DNA of 64,000 bases from Vombatus ursinus (GCF_900497805.2 NW_020948983.1:21181202-21245201); one strand, 5' to 3'. Counted from the stretch's first letter, positions 41,543-53,127 are shown. A program made the numbers and translations. The notes: generated by a model not told the origin, from the sequence alone.

Positions 41543-42024
41543 TAATTTTCTAGTATTTATTAGGAGTACTTTTAAATAAAATCTGGAGGTTTTGCTGACC
41601 CTATGGAAAGAAAATACCCATTGTTGGTAAACTTTCCAATAACTCTGACCTGGTGTGAGTATACCAAAACCAAGTTTATATATCAGGCAAATTCACAGAC
41701 CTATAAAATTAATTCATGAGTTTTTGTATGCAGATTTTTTTCTCCCTGCAGATAATCTCCATACTCTGCCTCCACCCTTCCCTTCTGCCACAAAGTCTCT
41801 GTTTTCCTTTGCTGAGCTCTCTCTGACCTCCTATCCAAGGCATCATCTTTTTATTCCATTCTGATAAGTCAGTCAGCCATTCTTTTGTGGGCAGGATGGA
41901 AGGGAAGATTGGGAAAAGAATAGGGGAAGTTGGGGGCTAGAATGCTGTTTCTCCAGTTGCTTCTTAGAATCCTCAGTTTCCTCTTTTTAGAGATTGGATA
42001 TTATATTTGCAATTGACTATAAAC
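41543..42024. other. Unassigned stretch
   Basis: No recognised element. Confidence 0.4.
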
Positions 42025-42190
42025 CAGGGGTTCTGTGAATTTTTTAAAAATATTTTGATAATTGTATTCTGATATAATTGATTTTAATTTGTTTCCATTT
42101 TGATACCATGTATTTTATATTGTATATTTTTAAAAAACATTCTTATTCCAAGAAAGCACCTATAAGCTTCATCAGGCTGCGAAAGGGGTC
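42025..42190 (-). mobile_element. hAT-type non-autonomous element, copy 4, antisense
   Basis: Inverted relative to the other four copies. One TIR end, caggggttct, is at 42025. Then come 'aaatattttgataattgtat', 'catgtattttatattgtata', 'ataagcttcatcaggctgcg' and 'aaaggggtcagtcac'. The other end is lost where the (CT)n tract begins. Confidence 0.75.
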
Positions 42191-42268
42191 AGTCACTCTC
42201 TCTCTCTCTCTCTCTCACACGTACACACACACACGTACACACACATACACACACACACACACACACCG
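42191..42268. repeat. (CT)n(CA)n compound microsatellite
   Basis: CT units, then CA/CACGTA units. It replaces the missing end of the hAT copy. Confidence 0.95.
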
Positions 42269-43003
42269 CGTGTCATAGACTATCGACATGCCAGATGTTT
42301 ATCCAGCTTGAGACATTGCTTGAGCAAAGAGGACTACAGCAACAGATCTTGCCAGATCTCTCCAGCTTTATGCAAGGCAAGTTTTTGGTTTGTCACTTAA
42401 ATAGATCACATTTGCCTTCCTGATAATCTCTTTGTTGCCTACTAGTGGTTGATAAGGGATTGAAGGAGAAATGGAATACTCAGAAAACAGGCATTAAAAG
42501 AGATTGGAAATAAAGAAAAATTTTAAATTCATTTGCATTCACATCTCCCTATTTTTGGATTCCTGGAACTTGGACCGGCCAGCCCTTTGCCTTTGACCCT
42601 TTATCGTCTGTTCCACTGTTTGCTTGGCTGACTACTTCAATTGGTCCCGGATCTATGGTGTTGCCCCTGCAAAACTTCACCTAGCAAGGAAGATTTGTGT
42701 TTGTTTGCTCTTAAGGAACTTTCCATCAGCCTCATGGCTGGAAGTCATGAAGTATAATATTCTGATTTCTGTAACAGTTTCCATACTAAAGTTCTACTCA
42801 TATTGCTCATAGTGTCATCAAAGTGACCTTGTGTTCTTGAAGGCAGTGTCAGAGGAGCCCACGCTTTGGTAGCTTTTCCCAAGCTGGAAGACTTTGACTA
42901 TAGCTTGTCAATGGACTGTGTGTTCACGAACCAACACACCGAAGTTCAGAGAGGCTTCTCTCTTAAGGCTGATTCACCAGGTGGCCAAATTTTTTCTATT
43001 GGC
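42269..43003. other. Unassigned stretch
   Basis: No recognised element over 700 bp. Short plus-strand frames are uninformative. Confidence 0.4.
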
Positions 43004-43272
43004 CATGTCATTGTTGTTGTTATTTAGTTGTTTCAGTCGTGTGCAACTCTTCATGACCCCATTTGGGGTTTCTTTTGGTAAAGATACTGGAGCGGTTTGC
43101 CATTTTCCTTCTCCGGCTCATTTTTTTTTTACAGATGAGGAAACTGAGGTAAACAGGGTTAAGTGACTTGCCCAGGGTCACACAGCTAGGAAGTGTCTGA
43201 GGTCAGATTTGAACTCAGGAAGATGAGTCTTCCTGACTCCAGGCCCAACACTCTATCCATTGTGCCATCATA
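43004..43272 (-). mobile_element. CORE-SINE with RTE/BovB-type tail, antisense
   Basis: Near full-length mirror image of the 3885 copy. The tail on the left is 'tgttgttgttatttagttgt', 'cagtcgtgtgcaactcttca' and 'tgaccccatttggggtttc'. Then come 'agatgaggaaactgaggtaa', 'gacttgcccagggtcacaca', 'actccaggcccaacactcta' and the tRNA-like head. Confidence 0.9.
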
Positions 43273-43384
43273 GCAACTTGCAAAAACCATCTATTAAGGT
43301 AGGGAGGTCTTTGATCTTCATTAATTGATACATGTGCCTATGTTAATGAAATAGTGGCACTTCCAAAGTGTTTTACTAGTTTGA

Positions 43385-43500
43385 GTAATGTCTTATCTGT
43401 CCTACTAAATGGCTAAATTCTTAATGGCAGGAACAATGTCACACTTTCATGTTTGTCTCCCCAGTGACTTGAACGTAGTAGGTATTTATTAAATCTACAC
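43385..43500 (+). mobile_element. LINE L2 3' terminus
   Basis: 'ttaatggcaggaacaatgtc', 'tgtttgtctccccagtgact', 'gtagtaggtatttattaaat'. Confidence 0.7.
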
Positions 43501-43734
43501 TGAGTGGAATTTTAAGAGGCTGTGTCTTAGTCCTGTCTTTCATTTGATTTGATCTTTCTTTTTCTGGGACCCATGAGCTTCTGGGATTGTAAGGAAAGCT
43601 CCCAGGTGGATTATCTTCCATTTTGTATTAATTTCCTTTCAACCTCTAACTCTTCCCCCTTCGGGAAAAGGGAGGCAACGTGTAACGTCCTCAAATCCAG
43701 AGTAAGGCTAAGGCATTACCCATTATGACTAAGC

Positions 43735-44410
43735 TTGTCATCTTTGCCTTCTGAAAGAGGACAGGCATGTTGATGGAGCCATGAATTGGTCCAGCTATTC
43801 TGGAAAACAATTGAGAATTATGTGAGAAAAGTGACCAGATTGTTCGTACACTTTGAGCCAGCAATCCCACTAGAGGGCACGTACCCCAAAATGGTAAAAA
43901 AAAAAAGATCTTGTATATCCCCAAATACTCATAGAAATTCTCTTTGTTGTAGCAAAACAAAAACAAAATACACAGCCGTCAATTAGGGAAGGAATTTACT
44001 GGAACACATTAGCCTAATGGAATATTAGAGTGCCATAAGAAATGACAAATATGACAACTCTGGAGAAACATCGGAAGGTTTGTGTGAATTGATTCAGAGT
44101 GAATAAACATCATCAGAAAAACAATATAAATGATACAACAATGCAAATGAAAGGAGACTGAAGCCCGAGCAATTGGAGAATGAGTTTGAGTCCCAGAGAA
44201 GAGATAAGAAAACATGCCTCTCTCTTCTGGCAGGGAGCTGGGAGACAGACTATGGGAAGACTACACACATCGTCCAAAACAGTTACTCACTTGTTTTTCT
44301 TAACCATTTTCCTTTGTTACAAGTTACAGTTAAATTCCAAGGGGGTAAATGATGAGGTATGTTTTCCAGAAATGACTCTAAAATGTAAAAAAAAAAATCA
44401 TTAAAAAAAG
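43735..44410 (+). mobile_element. LINE-1 3' end, sense
   Basis: 'gttgatggagccatgaattg', 'gtccagctattctggaaaac', 'gagccagcaatcccactaga', 'ggaatattagagtgccataa', 'agaagagataagaaaacatg', ending in A-rich 'aaatgtaaaaaaaaaaatca'. It is the same region as 34.05-34.68 kb but clearly diverged, so it belongs to another subfamily. Confidence 0.88.
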
Positions 44411-44565
44411 AATAGGAAGGTTATATTTAATAGGGCAGTTCTCTTAGTTTCCCAGTCAGAAGTTTTGAGTTCACAACTTTTCTCATTCATGTTTCCCTAC
44501 CTTTGTTACCTTTATTACTAACCTGCTACTACTACTATTATCCCTGTTGACAGTGATGAGAAGGC

Positions 44566-44775
44566 AGCATAGAAAGAAAAGAAAAGAAAAGAAAAGGAAG
44601 GAAGAGAGAAGGAAGGGAGGGAGAGAGAGGAAGGAAAGAAGGGAGAGAAAGAATAGGAAGAAAGAATAAAGAGAGAAAAAAGAAGAGAAAGAAAAAAGGA
44701 AGAAAGAAAAATAAAAGGAAGATAGGGAGCAAGATGGCAAGAAAAGAAGAAAGAAAAGAAGACAAGAAAAATATC
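44566..44775. repeat. (GAAA/GGAA)n polypurine tract
   Basis: About 200 bp of nearly uninterrupted purine on the plus strand. The three overlapping Phe/Ser/Leu-rich minus-strand frames are repeat artefacts. Confidence 0.95.
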
Positions 44776-44859
44776 ATCAAAAGCAGACACAAGAAATTAA
44801 AACAATAGCAACAGCATCAACAATAACAAATAACTAGCAGGGTAGAGCCTGTAGGGACA

Positions 44860-44960
44860 AAAAGCCCTATATTTATCAAGTGGGATAACATATGTAAGCC
44901 CTTTGTAAACCTTAAAGTGCTATATTATTGCTGGCTGTTATTACTAGTCATTACTACCCG
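44860..44960 (+). mobile_element. MIR-type SINE 3' part
   Basis: 'tcaagtgggataacatatgt', 'aagccctttgtaaaccttaa', 'tattgctggctgttattact'. Confidence 0.65.
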
Positions 44961-44964
44961 AGTA

Positions 44965-45874
44965 TCTCCTAAAAACATTGTACTTTTATAATTATTATCC
45001 TGTAATAACTGGTGTTTATCATGGTAATTCTGACCACCAAGAAAAGGTGAAATTACATTCATAATCCTTTGATCCTCTGCATGGAAGGCAAAGAAATGTT
45101 TAATAGATTTTAGAAAGATTTCTGTGCAAAAAAATTATAGAAATGAAAAACATAATTTGGTGCATAAAGGGGAAAACCTAGCTATTGAAAAGGACATTTT
45201 TTCCTGTGAACCAAGCTGTTAATGTAATGAACTATGAATTTTTATTTATTTAATAAACACAAAGAAATTAGAACCTAATCATATCTAGGCCAGATAAGGA
45301 AGGGGGAAAGAGGGTAATGTGTGGGGGAAGTAGGAAAAAAATATTCTTTTCTCACACTCTCCTCCTTACAAATCTTTCTTTTTCTCCCACTCTCTCCTTT
45401 CCTTCCCATAGACACATTAGTACTCACTTACACTGTGGAAGTTTGGTGCATGGCTCTGGAGGTAGAATCCTACTGATCCCCTTGGGCAGTTACCTAGAGC
45501 ACAAGAGTCAGAGTATGTTCCCATGGGTTAAATGTAATGAGAATTTTCAAAACAAATATTTTTAAAGATGATTTTTAAGCAACTTTTCAGGAAGAGATTA
45601 GTTTGAATAGCTAGGTATCGGATTAAGTGGAAAGGTAAAGCATATTTATTCTGGGTATAAATTTATTAATCAAATTTAAATAGATTAAAAATTAATTGAT
45701 TTTAATGTTTTATATTGTCCTCATTTAGGACTCTTTATACAGAATTGATTTCAAGAGCAGAACGTAATCCATTCATTGACTTATTTTAAAAATATATTTT
45801 TCTCTTTTTTTTGCTTGAAAAAATATTTTAATAACAGTATTTCAATCTAATTGATTTTTTGGTTTTATCATATT
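44965..45874. other. Unassigned AT-rich stretch
   Basis: No recognised element. The 82-codon frame at 45317-45565 shows no domain. Confidence 0.4.
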
Positions 45875-46290
45875 TTTTTTATTGAACAATTTATTTATTT
45901 TTAGTTTTCAACATTCACTTCCATAATATTTTGAGTTTCAGATTTCCTCACTCTCCTTCTCCTCCTCCCTGCCCACGACAGCACGCAATCTGATATAGGC
46001 TCTATACATTCATATGAAGCATATTTTCACATTAGTAGTGATGTAAAGAAGAATCTGAACCAATGGGAGGAACTGTGAGAAAGAAGAATCAAAACGAAAC
46101 AACAAAAGAAAAGGAGAGCAAATAGTATGCTTCCATCTGCATTCAGACTCCATCGTTCTTTCTCTGGATGTGAATAGCTTTTCCCATCATGAGTCTTCTG
46201 GAGTTGTCTTAGATCCTTGCATTGCTGAGAAGAGCTGGGTCTCTGAAAGTCAGCCATCGCACAGTGTGGCTGTTACTGTGTACAATGTAA
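45875..46290 (-). mobile_element. 5'-truncated LINE-1, antisense
   Basis: 'agttttcaacattcacttcc', 'atctgatataggctctatac', 'ttccatctgcattcagactc', 'catcatgagtcttctggagt', 'ctgttactgtgtacaatg'. It ends within the 3' UTR, shorter than the copy at 10.6 kb. Confidence 0.9.
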
Positions 46291-47032
46291 AAATACATTT
46301 TCTACAAAATGATATCTATTATGTTGAGGACACATGTTGAGGATATAGGAAATTTTCTGATGTTTTATGTGAACTCTCATGAGTCATACCCTCTTCTGGG
46401 ACATTTGTATAGGGTTTTTTAACAAAGCACCTTTCTCTGGACATTTCACTAGGGACTAGTTAAACTTGCAGTTCATCTTAGGGAGTCTATGTGGAATATG
46501 AACAGTGTAAGCCTATTATGGTGACAATTCTACCATCTAACATAGTTCTTTGTTAATCATTGACAGCCAGAACAACTTCCCCCAATAGGCAGCTTCCATT
46601 TTACAATTAGAATGTGTTCCAAACACACATCTTTACATGGATAAGGAGGTTGTTTGGAGGAGAAAATGAATTTTCCCATAGAAATGATATTAACCAGTAG
46701 TTGCTAGATTCCCAGGCTAACCCAAAAAAAGCAAATGAATTCATAATGTAGCTGAAGCACTATATATTTGTGATGAGAATTAGTAGGAAATACTGTTGTA
46801 ATACCAATAATTAAACAAAAGCTAAAAAAAAAAAACCCGGAAAAATAATTTAAATATCTATCCATTCCCTTCTTTTTGGATGCTAATACTTAAGAAAAAT
46901 CAGTTTTAATTAGAAGGGTATGGAAGATGGGAGCTTTTATGAATATACTAAAGGTTACAGTAGGGTATATTTAAAGGTTTCAGTAGTCAATAGCACAATT
47001 TTTAATATGTAGAGCAATGCAATTATAACCCA
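46291..47032. other. Unassigned stretch
   Basis: No recognised element. Confidence 0.4.
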
Positions 47033-47048
47033 CAGAAACCTAGGAGTT

Positions 47049-47167
47049 AGGGACAGTTAGGTGGTGCAGTAGATAGAGCACCGGCCCTAGAGTCAGGAGG
47101 ACTTGAGTTCAAATGTGGCCTCAGACACATAACATTCACTAGCAAGTCACTTAACCACCCCCTCCCC
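47049..47167 (+). mobile_element. WSINE-like SINE with TSD
   Basis: 'ggtggtgcagtagatagagc', 'accggccctagagtcaggag', 'gacttgagttcaaatgtggc', 'caagtcacttaacc', with a short C-rich end. The 16-bp TSD is cagaaacctaggagtt (47033-47048) against cagaaacttaggagtt (47168-47183), one mismatch. Confidence 0.93.
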
Positions 47168-47183
47168 CAGAAACTTAGGAGTT

Positions 47184-47550
47184 GGAACTCAAAGGAATCT
47201 TATAGAATGTAGATTGGATGCTCTTAACCTATATTGTGTCATGGACCCCTTTGGCAGCATGGTGCAATCTGTGGGCCCCTTCTAAGAATAATGTTTTTAA
47301 ATGCATAAAATGAATTCAATCAGATTACATGGAAATGTAGCTATCAAACTATGTTATAAAGTTCGTGAATCCCAGGTTAATAACTCCTAATCTATATGGT
47401 CTATTTCACTCCCCTTATTTTATAGAGTAAGAAACAGATCCTGAGCATTTAAGTTAGTTATCCAAGGTCACATGGGTTGTAGGAGGCACAGCCAGGATTT
47501 TTAATATAGGTTCTTGAATTCCAAATCCAGCAGTATTTCTTTCCTTTTTT
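47184..47550 (-). mobile_element. MAR1-type SINE, antisense, split by hAT
   Basis: Left piece: 'ggaactcaaaggaatcttat'. Right piece from about 47393: 'tctatttcactccccttatt', 'ttatagagtaagaaacagat', 'ttatccaaggtcacatgggt', 'cttgaattccaaatccagca'. The hAT copy lies between. Confidence 0.75.
47217..47392 (+). mobile_element. hAT-type non-autonomous element, copy 5
   Basis: 'gctcttaacctatattgtgt', 'catggacccctttggcagca', 'gtgggccccttctaagaata', 'atgtttttaaatgcataaaa', and the right end 'aggttaataactccta'. Shorter than the other copies. Confidence 0.78.
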
Positions 47551-47551
47551 T

Positions 47552-48125
47552 TAAAAAAAACTTACTTTTACTTTTTTAATAAATTTTTTTTCTCACTCCC
47601 ACCTCCTGCTCCCTGTGGAGGAAAAAAAAAATCCTTGTAACAAATATATATATATATATGTATGTATGTATCTATGTATGTATGTATATAGGCAAGTAAC
47701 ACAAATTCCTGCATTGGCCATATCCCCAAAATATGTCTCATTGTGTATCCTGAGTCAATTTCTTCTCTGTCAGGAGGTGGGTAACGTATTTCATCATGAG
47801 TGCTCTCTAATCATGGTTGACCACTATGCTGATTGTGTTTTTAAGTGTTTCAAAGTTGTTTGTCTTCGCGATGTTCTTATTATTGCATAGATTATTCTCC
47901 TGGTTCTACTTTACTCTGACTCAATTTGTGTAAGTCATCCCAAGTTTCTCAGAAATCATCCAACTTTATCATTTCTTCCAGTGCAATGGTATTCCATTAT
48001 ATTCATATACCGTAACTGGTTCAGTCATTTCTCAGTTGATGGGCATCCCTTTAAGTTTCCGGTTCTTTGCCACGACAAAAAGAGTTGCTGTAAAATGTTT
48101 GTTCATATAGGTCCTTTTCCTCTTC
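47552..48125 (-). mobile_element. LINE-1 3' end, antisense
   Basis: A T-rich start, 'ctcactcccacctcctgctc', a TA/TGTA microsatellite at 47646-47690, 'ctcctggttctactttactc', 'gtgcaatggtattccattat', 'gttgatgggcatccctttaa', 'gttctttgccacgacaaaaa'. Confidence 0.88.
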
Positions 48126-48424
48126 CAAGTAGTCTTTGTACTATTTATTGTGTATAATGTGTTTAATTGCTGATCAGAACTTACATCTTTCCTTTTCCTT
48201 GATACTGGTGTCTCAGTAATTTATACATCAGGTATGGCTATAGTCATTTAGGACTCATAAATGGAACCTGCTGAGGAAGGGGGTAGATTTTCCTGAGGTT
48301 ATTGGGCCAAAGAAATGGAACAGTGAAGAGAAAGAGGAAGAGCATTAAAGAGAGTGGGTGTGTGTACCTGTGAGAAAAAGATTGCCTCTGGAAGAATTAG
48401 CTGAATTGTAGGTAACAGAGGAGT

Positions 48425-48535
48425 GTTATAGTTTGGCTTAGTGGATAGATGACTAATTTCTGACTCTGACTTGAAATACTGTTCCTGACTCTGTGACCTT
48501 GGGTGCATCACTTAAGTTCTTAGTGCCCCATAAGT
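48425..48535 (+). mobile_element. MAR1-type SINE fragment
   Basis: 'tggcttagtggatagatgac', 'ctgactctgtgaccttgggt', 'gcatcacttaagttctta'. Confidence 0.6.
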
Positions 48536-48549
48536 TTTATTGTATGGTG

Positions 48550-48720
48550 TTGTATATAGGGATGATATATGTTTGAACCCCACCTCACACACTTGCTAGC
48601 CATGTGACCTTGGGCAAATCAATTAAATTCCTTGACCTTCAGTGTCCTTATCTGTAAAAGAGAGGGTTGGATTAGATGACCTCTGAGGCCTCCTTCATCT
48701 CTAAATCTCTGATCTAATTA
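48550..48720 (+). mobile_element. MAR1-type SINE
   Basis: 'gctagccatgtgaccttggg', 'cttcagtgtccttatctgta', 'ggttggattagatgacctct', 'catctctaaatctctgatct'. Confidence 0.8.
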
Positions 48721-48828
48721 TCCCATGAAGTCACTTAACCTCCCTGGGCCTCAGTTTCCTCATTTGTAAAATGAAAGGGTTGGACTTCTAAGGCCCCTTC
48801 AAGCTGTAGATCCATGATTGTATGATAA
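48721..48828 (+). mobile_element. MAR1-type SINE, 5'-truncated
   Basis: 'gaagtcacttaacctccctg', 'ggcctcagtttcctcatttg', 'tagatccatgattgtatga'. Third sense SINE in a row. Confidence 0.8.
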
Positions 48829-49097
48829 GCTGTGAACAAGTGTGGTTCTGCAGCAGTGAAGGGAGTTTCCCACTTGGGGAGTGCTCCACATTGATTAAAT
48901 TATAAGTCTAAACTTAAAAAAGTAGGTATGGCAGATGAGTGGGAATGGCATGTTCCCTGTACATCTGAATGGGGGGAAAAGTGATGGCGAAGATGTGGGT
49001 GAGATAGTCCTCTGAGTTTGTCGTTGGGGGTTACCAGAAGAACTGAGCTGCTTTCTAGAAGCGATAGGCCCACAGCTGGTCTATTGAGTTCTTTCCA
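48829..49097. other. Unassigned stretch
   Basis: No recognised element. Confidence 0.4.
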
Positions 49098-49500
49098 GTC
49101 AGTCAATCAATAAGCATTTATTAAGCACCTACTATTTGCCAAATACTGTGCTAAGCACTGAGGATATAAAGAAAGGCAGAAGAGAGTCCCTGCCCTCAAA
49201 GAGCTCACAGTCTAACGGGGAAAAATAACATGCGAACAACTATATACAAGCTAGTTATATGCAGGATAAATAGGAACATAATCAACAGAGGGAAGGCATT
49301 AGAATTAAGAGGGATTGGGAAAGTCTCAGGAGGCAGAGATGAGGAGAGAAAGCACTCGGGTATGGGAGACGGCCAGTGAAAATGGCCAGAGCGAAGAGAC
49401 GGAATGTCTTCCCAGGACACTTAGAGGTTAGATGTTTGTAAGTCTGCATGGCTGTACTATCTGACTTTTTCAGGGTCAGTGTGAGGACTCTTTTGCGACT
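49098..49500 (-). mobile_element. LINE L2 3' region, antisense
   Basis: Well-kept: 'aagcatttattaagcaccta', 'actgtgctaagcactgagga', 'gtccctgccctcaaagagct', 'cacagtctaacggggaa', 'gacggccagtgaaaatggcc', 'agagcgaagagacggaatgt'. Confidence 0.85.
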
Positions 49501-49767
49501 GGAAAACATGTCATGTGACATTTATATTTCAGACTGAACCTTCCTTTAACTTTCTTGGGAAGGCCTGGTATGCTGTGACAGGGAGTTCCCTGGTTGTGTG
49601 ATTGAAGATCCGACTCTTGTGACCTTCTTCCCCCAGTGTTCTGCTGATTCAGAATCCACCAAAGTTGGTCATGTGGTCAGCACAAGTCTATGAAACTGAT
49701 GAAAGGGCAAGGGAGCATAGAGGAGGAAGGATTGATTGAAAGTGTCAGAAGAAAGTGGAATTTCTTC

Positions 49768-50245
49768 CTGAAAGCTCCAATCTGACCTTGTTATTCCCCT
49801 GCTCAAAAATCTTCAGTGGCTGCCTATTGCCTCTAGAATAAAATACAAACTCCTCAGTCTTGAATTTAAGGCCCTCCAAAATCTGATTTCTTGCCTTCTC
49901 TTCACCTATATATTAGCGTGAACTATGGCATGAACAACTCTGTGCCTGGAACATGCTCCCTCTGTGTTTCCCCATCTTTTGAATTCTTACTTTTGAAAGC
50001 CCAGCGGAAATACCATCTTCCCTCAACCCTCTTAGGTAAAAATGATCTTTCAGATTTCCTTGGAGTACTTTGCTTGGATCTCTCCTTTTCCTGTATCACA
50101 TTCTAATAGGTGTCATATTTATATACATGGTGGATCACTTCCTCCCCATTCCTAGTTAGATTGTGAGCTTTTTGAAATCAGAGACTGTACCATTTTTCAT
50201 CTTTGCATCCTCAGTCCCTATCTCAGTGCCTGGCACATAGGAATA
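49768..50245 (+). mobile_element. LINE L2 3' region, sense, split by SINE
   Basis: 'ccaatctgaccttgttattc', 'tcttcagtggctgcctattg', 'aaggccctccaaaatctgat', 'gattgtgagctttttgaaat', 'cctatctcagtgcctggcac'. The last 30 bp of the L2 reappear at 50490-50518 ('caataaatgtttgttgaatt'). Confidence 0.88.
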
Positions 50246-50317
50246 GGGATAGGGATTAACCAATGGCTTCATTGTTGTAGGGAGCACCCGAGGAAGAGCG
50301 TATTCTACCAATGCAGG

Positions 50318-50478
50318 TCGGCATTCTCTCTGCAACTGATGGTCTGATAGAGTTGCGCAGACTACTGAGAAGATAAGTTATTTGCTCTGGGTCAGCCAGT
50401 TAGTATGTGTCAGAGTCAGGACTTGAACCCATGCTTCCTGGCCCCAAGGTCAGTTCTCTATCCAGTATACTATGCTTC
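50318..50478 (-). mobile_element. MIR-type SINE inside the L2 end
   Basis: 'tatttgctctgggtcagcca', 'gagtcaggacttgaacccat', 'cttcctggccccaaggtcag', 'ctctatccagtatactatgc'. Confidence 0.75.
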
Positions 50479-50489
50479 TGGACGTGTAT

Positions 50490-50518
50490 TAAGTCAATAA
50501 ATGTTTGTTGAATTAAAA
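50490..50518 (+). mobile_element. LINE L2 last ~30 bp
   Basis: Terminal L2 words (caataaatgtttgttgaatt), cut off from 50245 by the SINE-bearing insert. Confidence 0.75.
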
Positions 50519-53127
50519 TTATTGGCTAACAACTCTCTTGCAAGGGATGGGATAGTCTTAGTGTGCCCGCCTAAAACTTCAGTTCTCTAAAGTAAATTTT
50601 CAGGGTGGATAGCTTTTTCTCATTATCAATGAAATCGGTTTCAAGCAGAAACATTATTTTATTGAAATAACATTAGAATCTTTACATAGTTATATGTGTG
50701 CTGTGAGTTTCCCATATTGTGTTTCTCTGTGTTTCTGTCTCTCTCTCTGTGTCTCTCTCTCTTTCCCTCCCTCCCTCTCTCAGCTATAAAAAGTCTTTTT
50801 CAGAATTTGATGTACATGTTCATTCAAAAATCCAGTGTTAGAACATAAAATCCTCAAAATTTTGACATTTAGTTGCTGTTGACTCTTCCTATTTTAATAA
50901 ATATCTGTATTTATGTAATTGAAATGATTTATCTTGGGATTGTCATCCTAAAATTACTGTGCTTTTTTTTTGAAACAGAGAAAGAAACTGATTCTCTTCT
51001 GGTTGCCTTTGTGTAATACCCTCAGCCCTCAGTCCTATGTGACAGAAACCATTGATGCATTTGTTATATTTTAAGTGGGGAAAAAACAATTAACCATAAC
51101 TTTAAAACTGAAATTAAAGCTCTTGGCTATACCTCAGACATTTTCAATGACTCATAAGTAAACCTTGTGTTTTAATGATGGGCCATTGAAATGACTAGAG
51201 GCATAACAGGGCAAAAATCTCATCCCCTGTAACTTTTCTGATAGGAAATTCTTTGTATATTCAGGATGGGCAGAGTGTAACAGGAGAGATGATTGCATCT
51301 CCTCCCTAGAGACTGTTGTGAACAGGGTAGGTAGATATTCATCTGCCAGAAAAGGCTTAGGAGGTGAAGCAGGATACTGAAATATAGCACATCACCAAGC
51401 CCCCTTCCATTTCTTTGTTCTATGAATGCTTCAGATTTACTGGATTCAGTGAGTGAAAGCCAAATAAAGCAGGCACCAGACTTGTGTATGAAACATGTCA
51501 AGAATCTGACAAGTTTTCATCCTCTGAAAAACCAGAAGATATCAGTCCATTTTTCCTCCTCTTAGAAAGTCCCCGTGGGAACTTTACTGACACAGGAGAA
51601 AATCTTGTAGCTGTCATAATGACATGGGCTGATGGGACTTCTGTGTATTGCCCTCCATTTCAGTCACTTTGGAAATGAGCTTTCCAATTTTCTTGGCTTC
51701 TCTGTGCTCTGGATTTATGTCTTCATGCCAAGAGTGGCATACATACAAAACATCTCATATTGAAAGGCAGCAATATAAATTTAAAATACCAGACTCTGGC
51801 AGTGAAAAATGGTCCTTCATTCTTCTACTTCAGGGACCTCTGTCCTTAGGTCAGAAGAGTCTCCGAAGGAGCATCTCTTCACCTCTGTTTCACAGAACTG
51901 ACTCTTGCCCTTTGCGGAAGATGGTGATTATCATAAACCCTTGAATCCTGCCAGTGTACAAATTAAATTAAATGTTTGTAAAAGGAGTTTGTAAGGGGGG
52001 AAAAACTTTTTGAAATCCTGTTCTGTGTTAGCTGTGGATGGTTTGAAGTCAATATTTTCTACTACGTGCCCAGAAGAAATAGGTTGTTTCCTGTATTTTC
52101 AGACACTTGTGAAGTTTTCAGGGCATACATTCCTATTTATGGCCTCTGTCAATGTGCTCGGGTTATTAATTATTACAGAAATAACAAAGAGGAAATGACA
52201 TCAGCAGGGCTAATGAACTATGCAGAAGCTTTATTCACGCTGAATACACTATTCATTTACACAAAAAGATCATTTCTCAATTCAAAGAGGAATATTCTAA
52301 TTTAAGGTCTAACTTCAGCCCTGCCATAATCTCTATGGAAACAAAGCTTTCTACTGTGCCTAGACCCATAAGCAGCCCCATTCCCTTTGGTAATTGGACA
52401 AACTGTAGAGGCAACAGATCTCTTTCCTCTCTCTCCCAAGAGCTCTTTTAAAATGGGAAAGAACTTAGCCTTCATGTATTTCTGGATTTTTCAGAGTTGT
52501 AAATATCAGGTCAACTTTGTGGGCTTCAGACCTCCTTCTAAAAGTGTTGCTGTAGGCTCGCTAAGATTCATTCATGAGTACATTTTTCAAATTAAAATTC
52601 TTGGGATGCTGGGAAGATAATTGCTCCTTGATTTCCTGGTACCAACACTAAATATTTAGAATTGGAAACAGAGAAGTGATTTCAAAGAAGAACTTTGAAA
52701 GAAACATGAATATTACTTTAAAACATAAGACTATTGATGAAAATGCCTTTGTATATGACATGATGCATTGCATTTTGTATTGAAAGATGTTAGCTTTTAA
52801 AGTGGTAATAATTCTGACTAAACAATGTTTTGTTACTCTGAAAATATAGATCATCAGAACAGGATAATAAATAAATGTGAAGAGTTTCATTTTTTTTTAA
52901 ACTTAAGAACCTCAGGACCCCTAGTTTTTGGACATTACTTACCCAGATTTGGGGTTTGTTTTTTTTAAATCAGAGGTTAATCTCTTAGTTATCTCAATTT
53001 TATTTTCCCTATTTGCTAAAGTTAACACAGAATTTTAAAAATGTCTGAATGAGAAAATATGAGTAGGAAAGCTTTTGAACTGATCAGTCAGCCCATTCTT
53101 CCCTTCTTCATGTTTCTATATTGCAAG
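50519..53127. other. Long unassigned stretch
   Basis: 2.6 kb with no recognised transposon. It holds a (TC)n/(CCCT) tract at about 50730-50782 and several short frames (51220-52620) without recognisable domains. Freedom from repeats in such repeat-rich surroundings makes it a candidate for constrained non-coding DNA. Confidence 0.4.
50730..50782. repeat. (TC)n polypyrimidine tract
   Basis: Run of TC, TCTG and CCCT units. Confidence 0.9.

Noticed and set aside
42894-43166. 90-codon plus-strand frame
   Set aside because: Its second half lies in the antisense RTE-tailed SINE.
44483-44792. Three overlapping Phe/Ser/Leu-rich frames, like membrane proteins
   Set aside because: They translate the opposite strand of a polypurine tract in all three frames.
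52895-52970. Possible sixth copy of the hAT family ('cttaagaacctcaggacccc')
   Set aside because: Only one end-like word is present, with no matching interior or opposite end.
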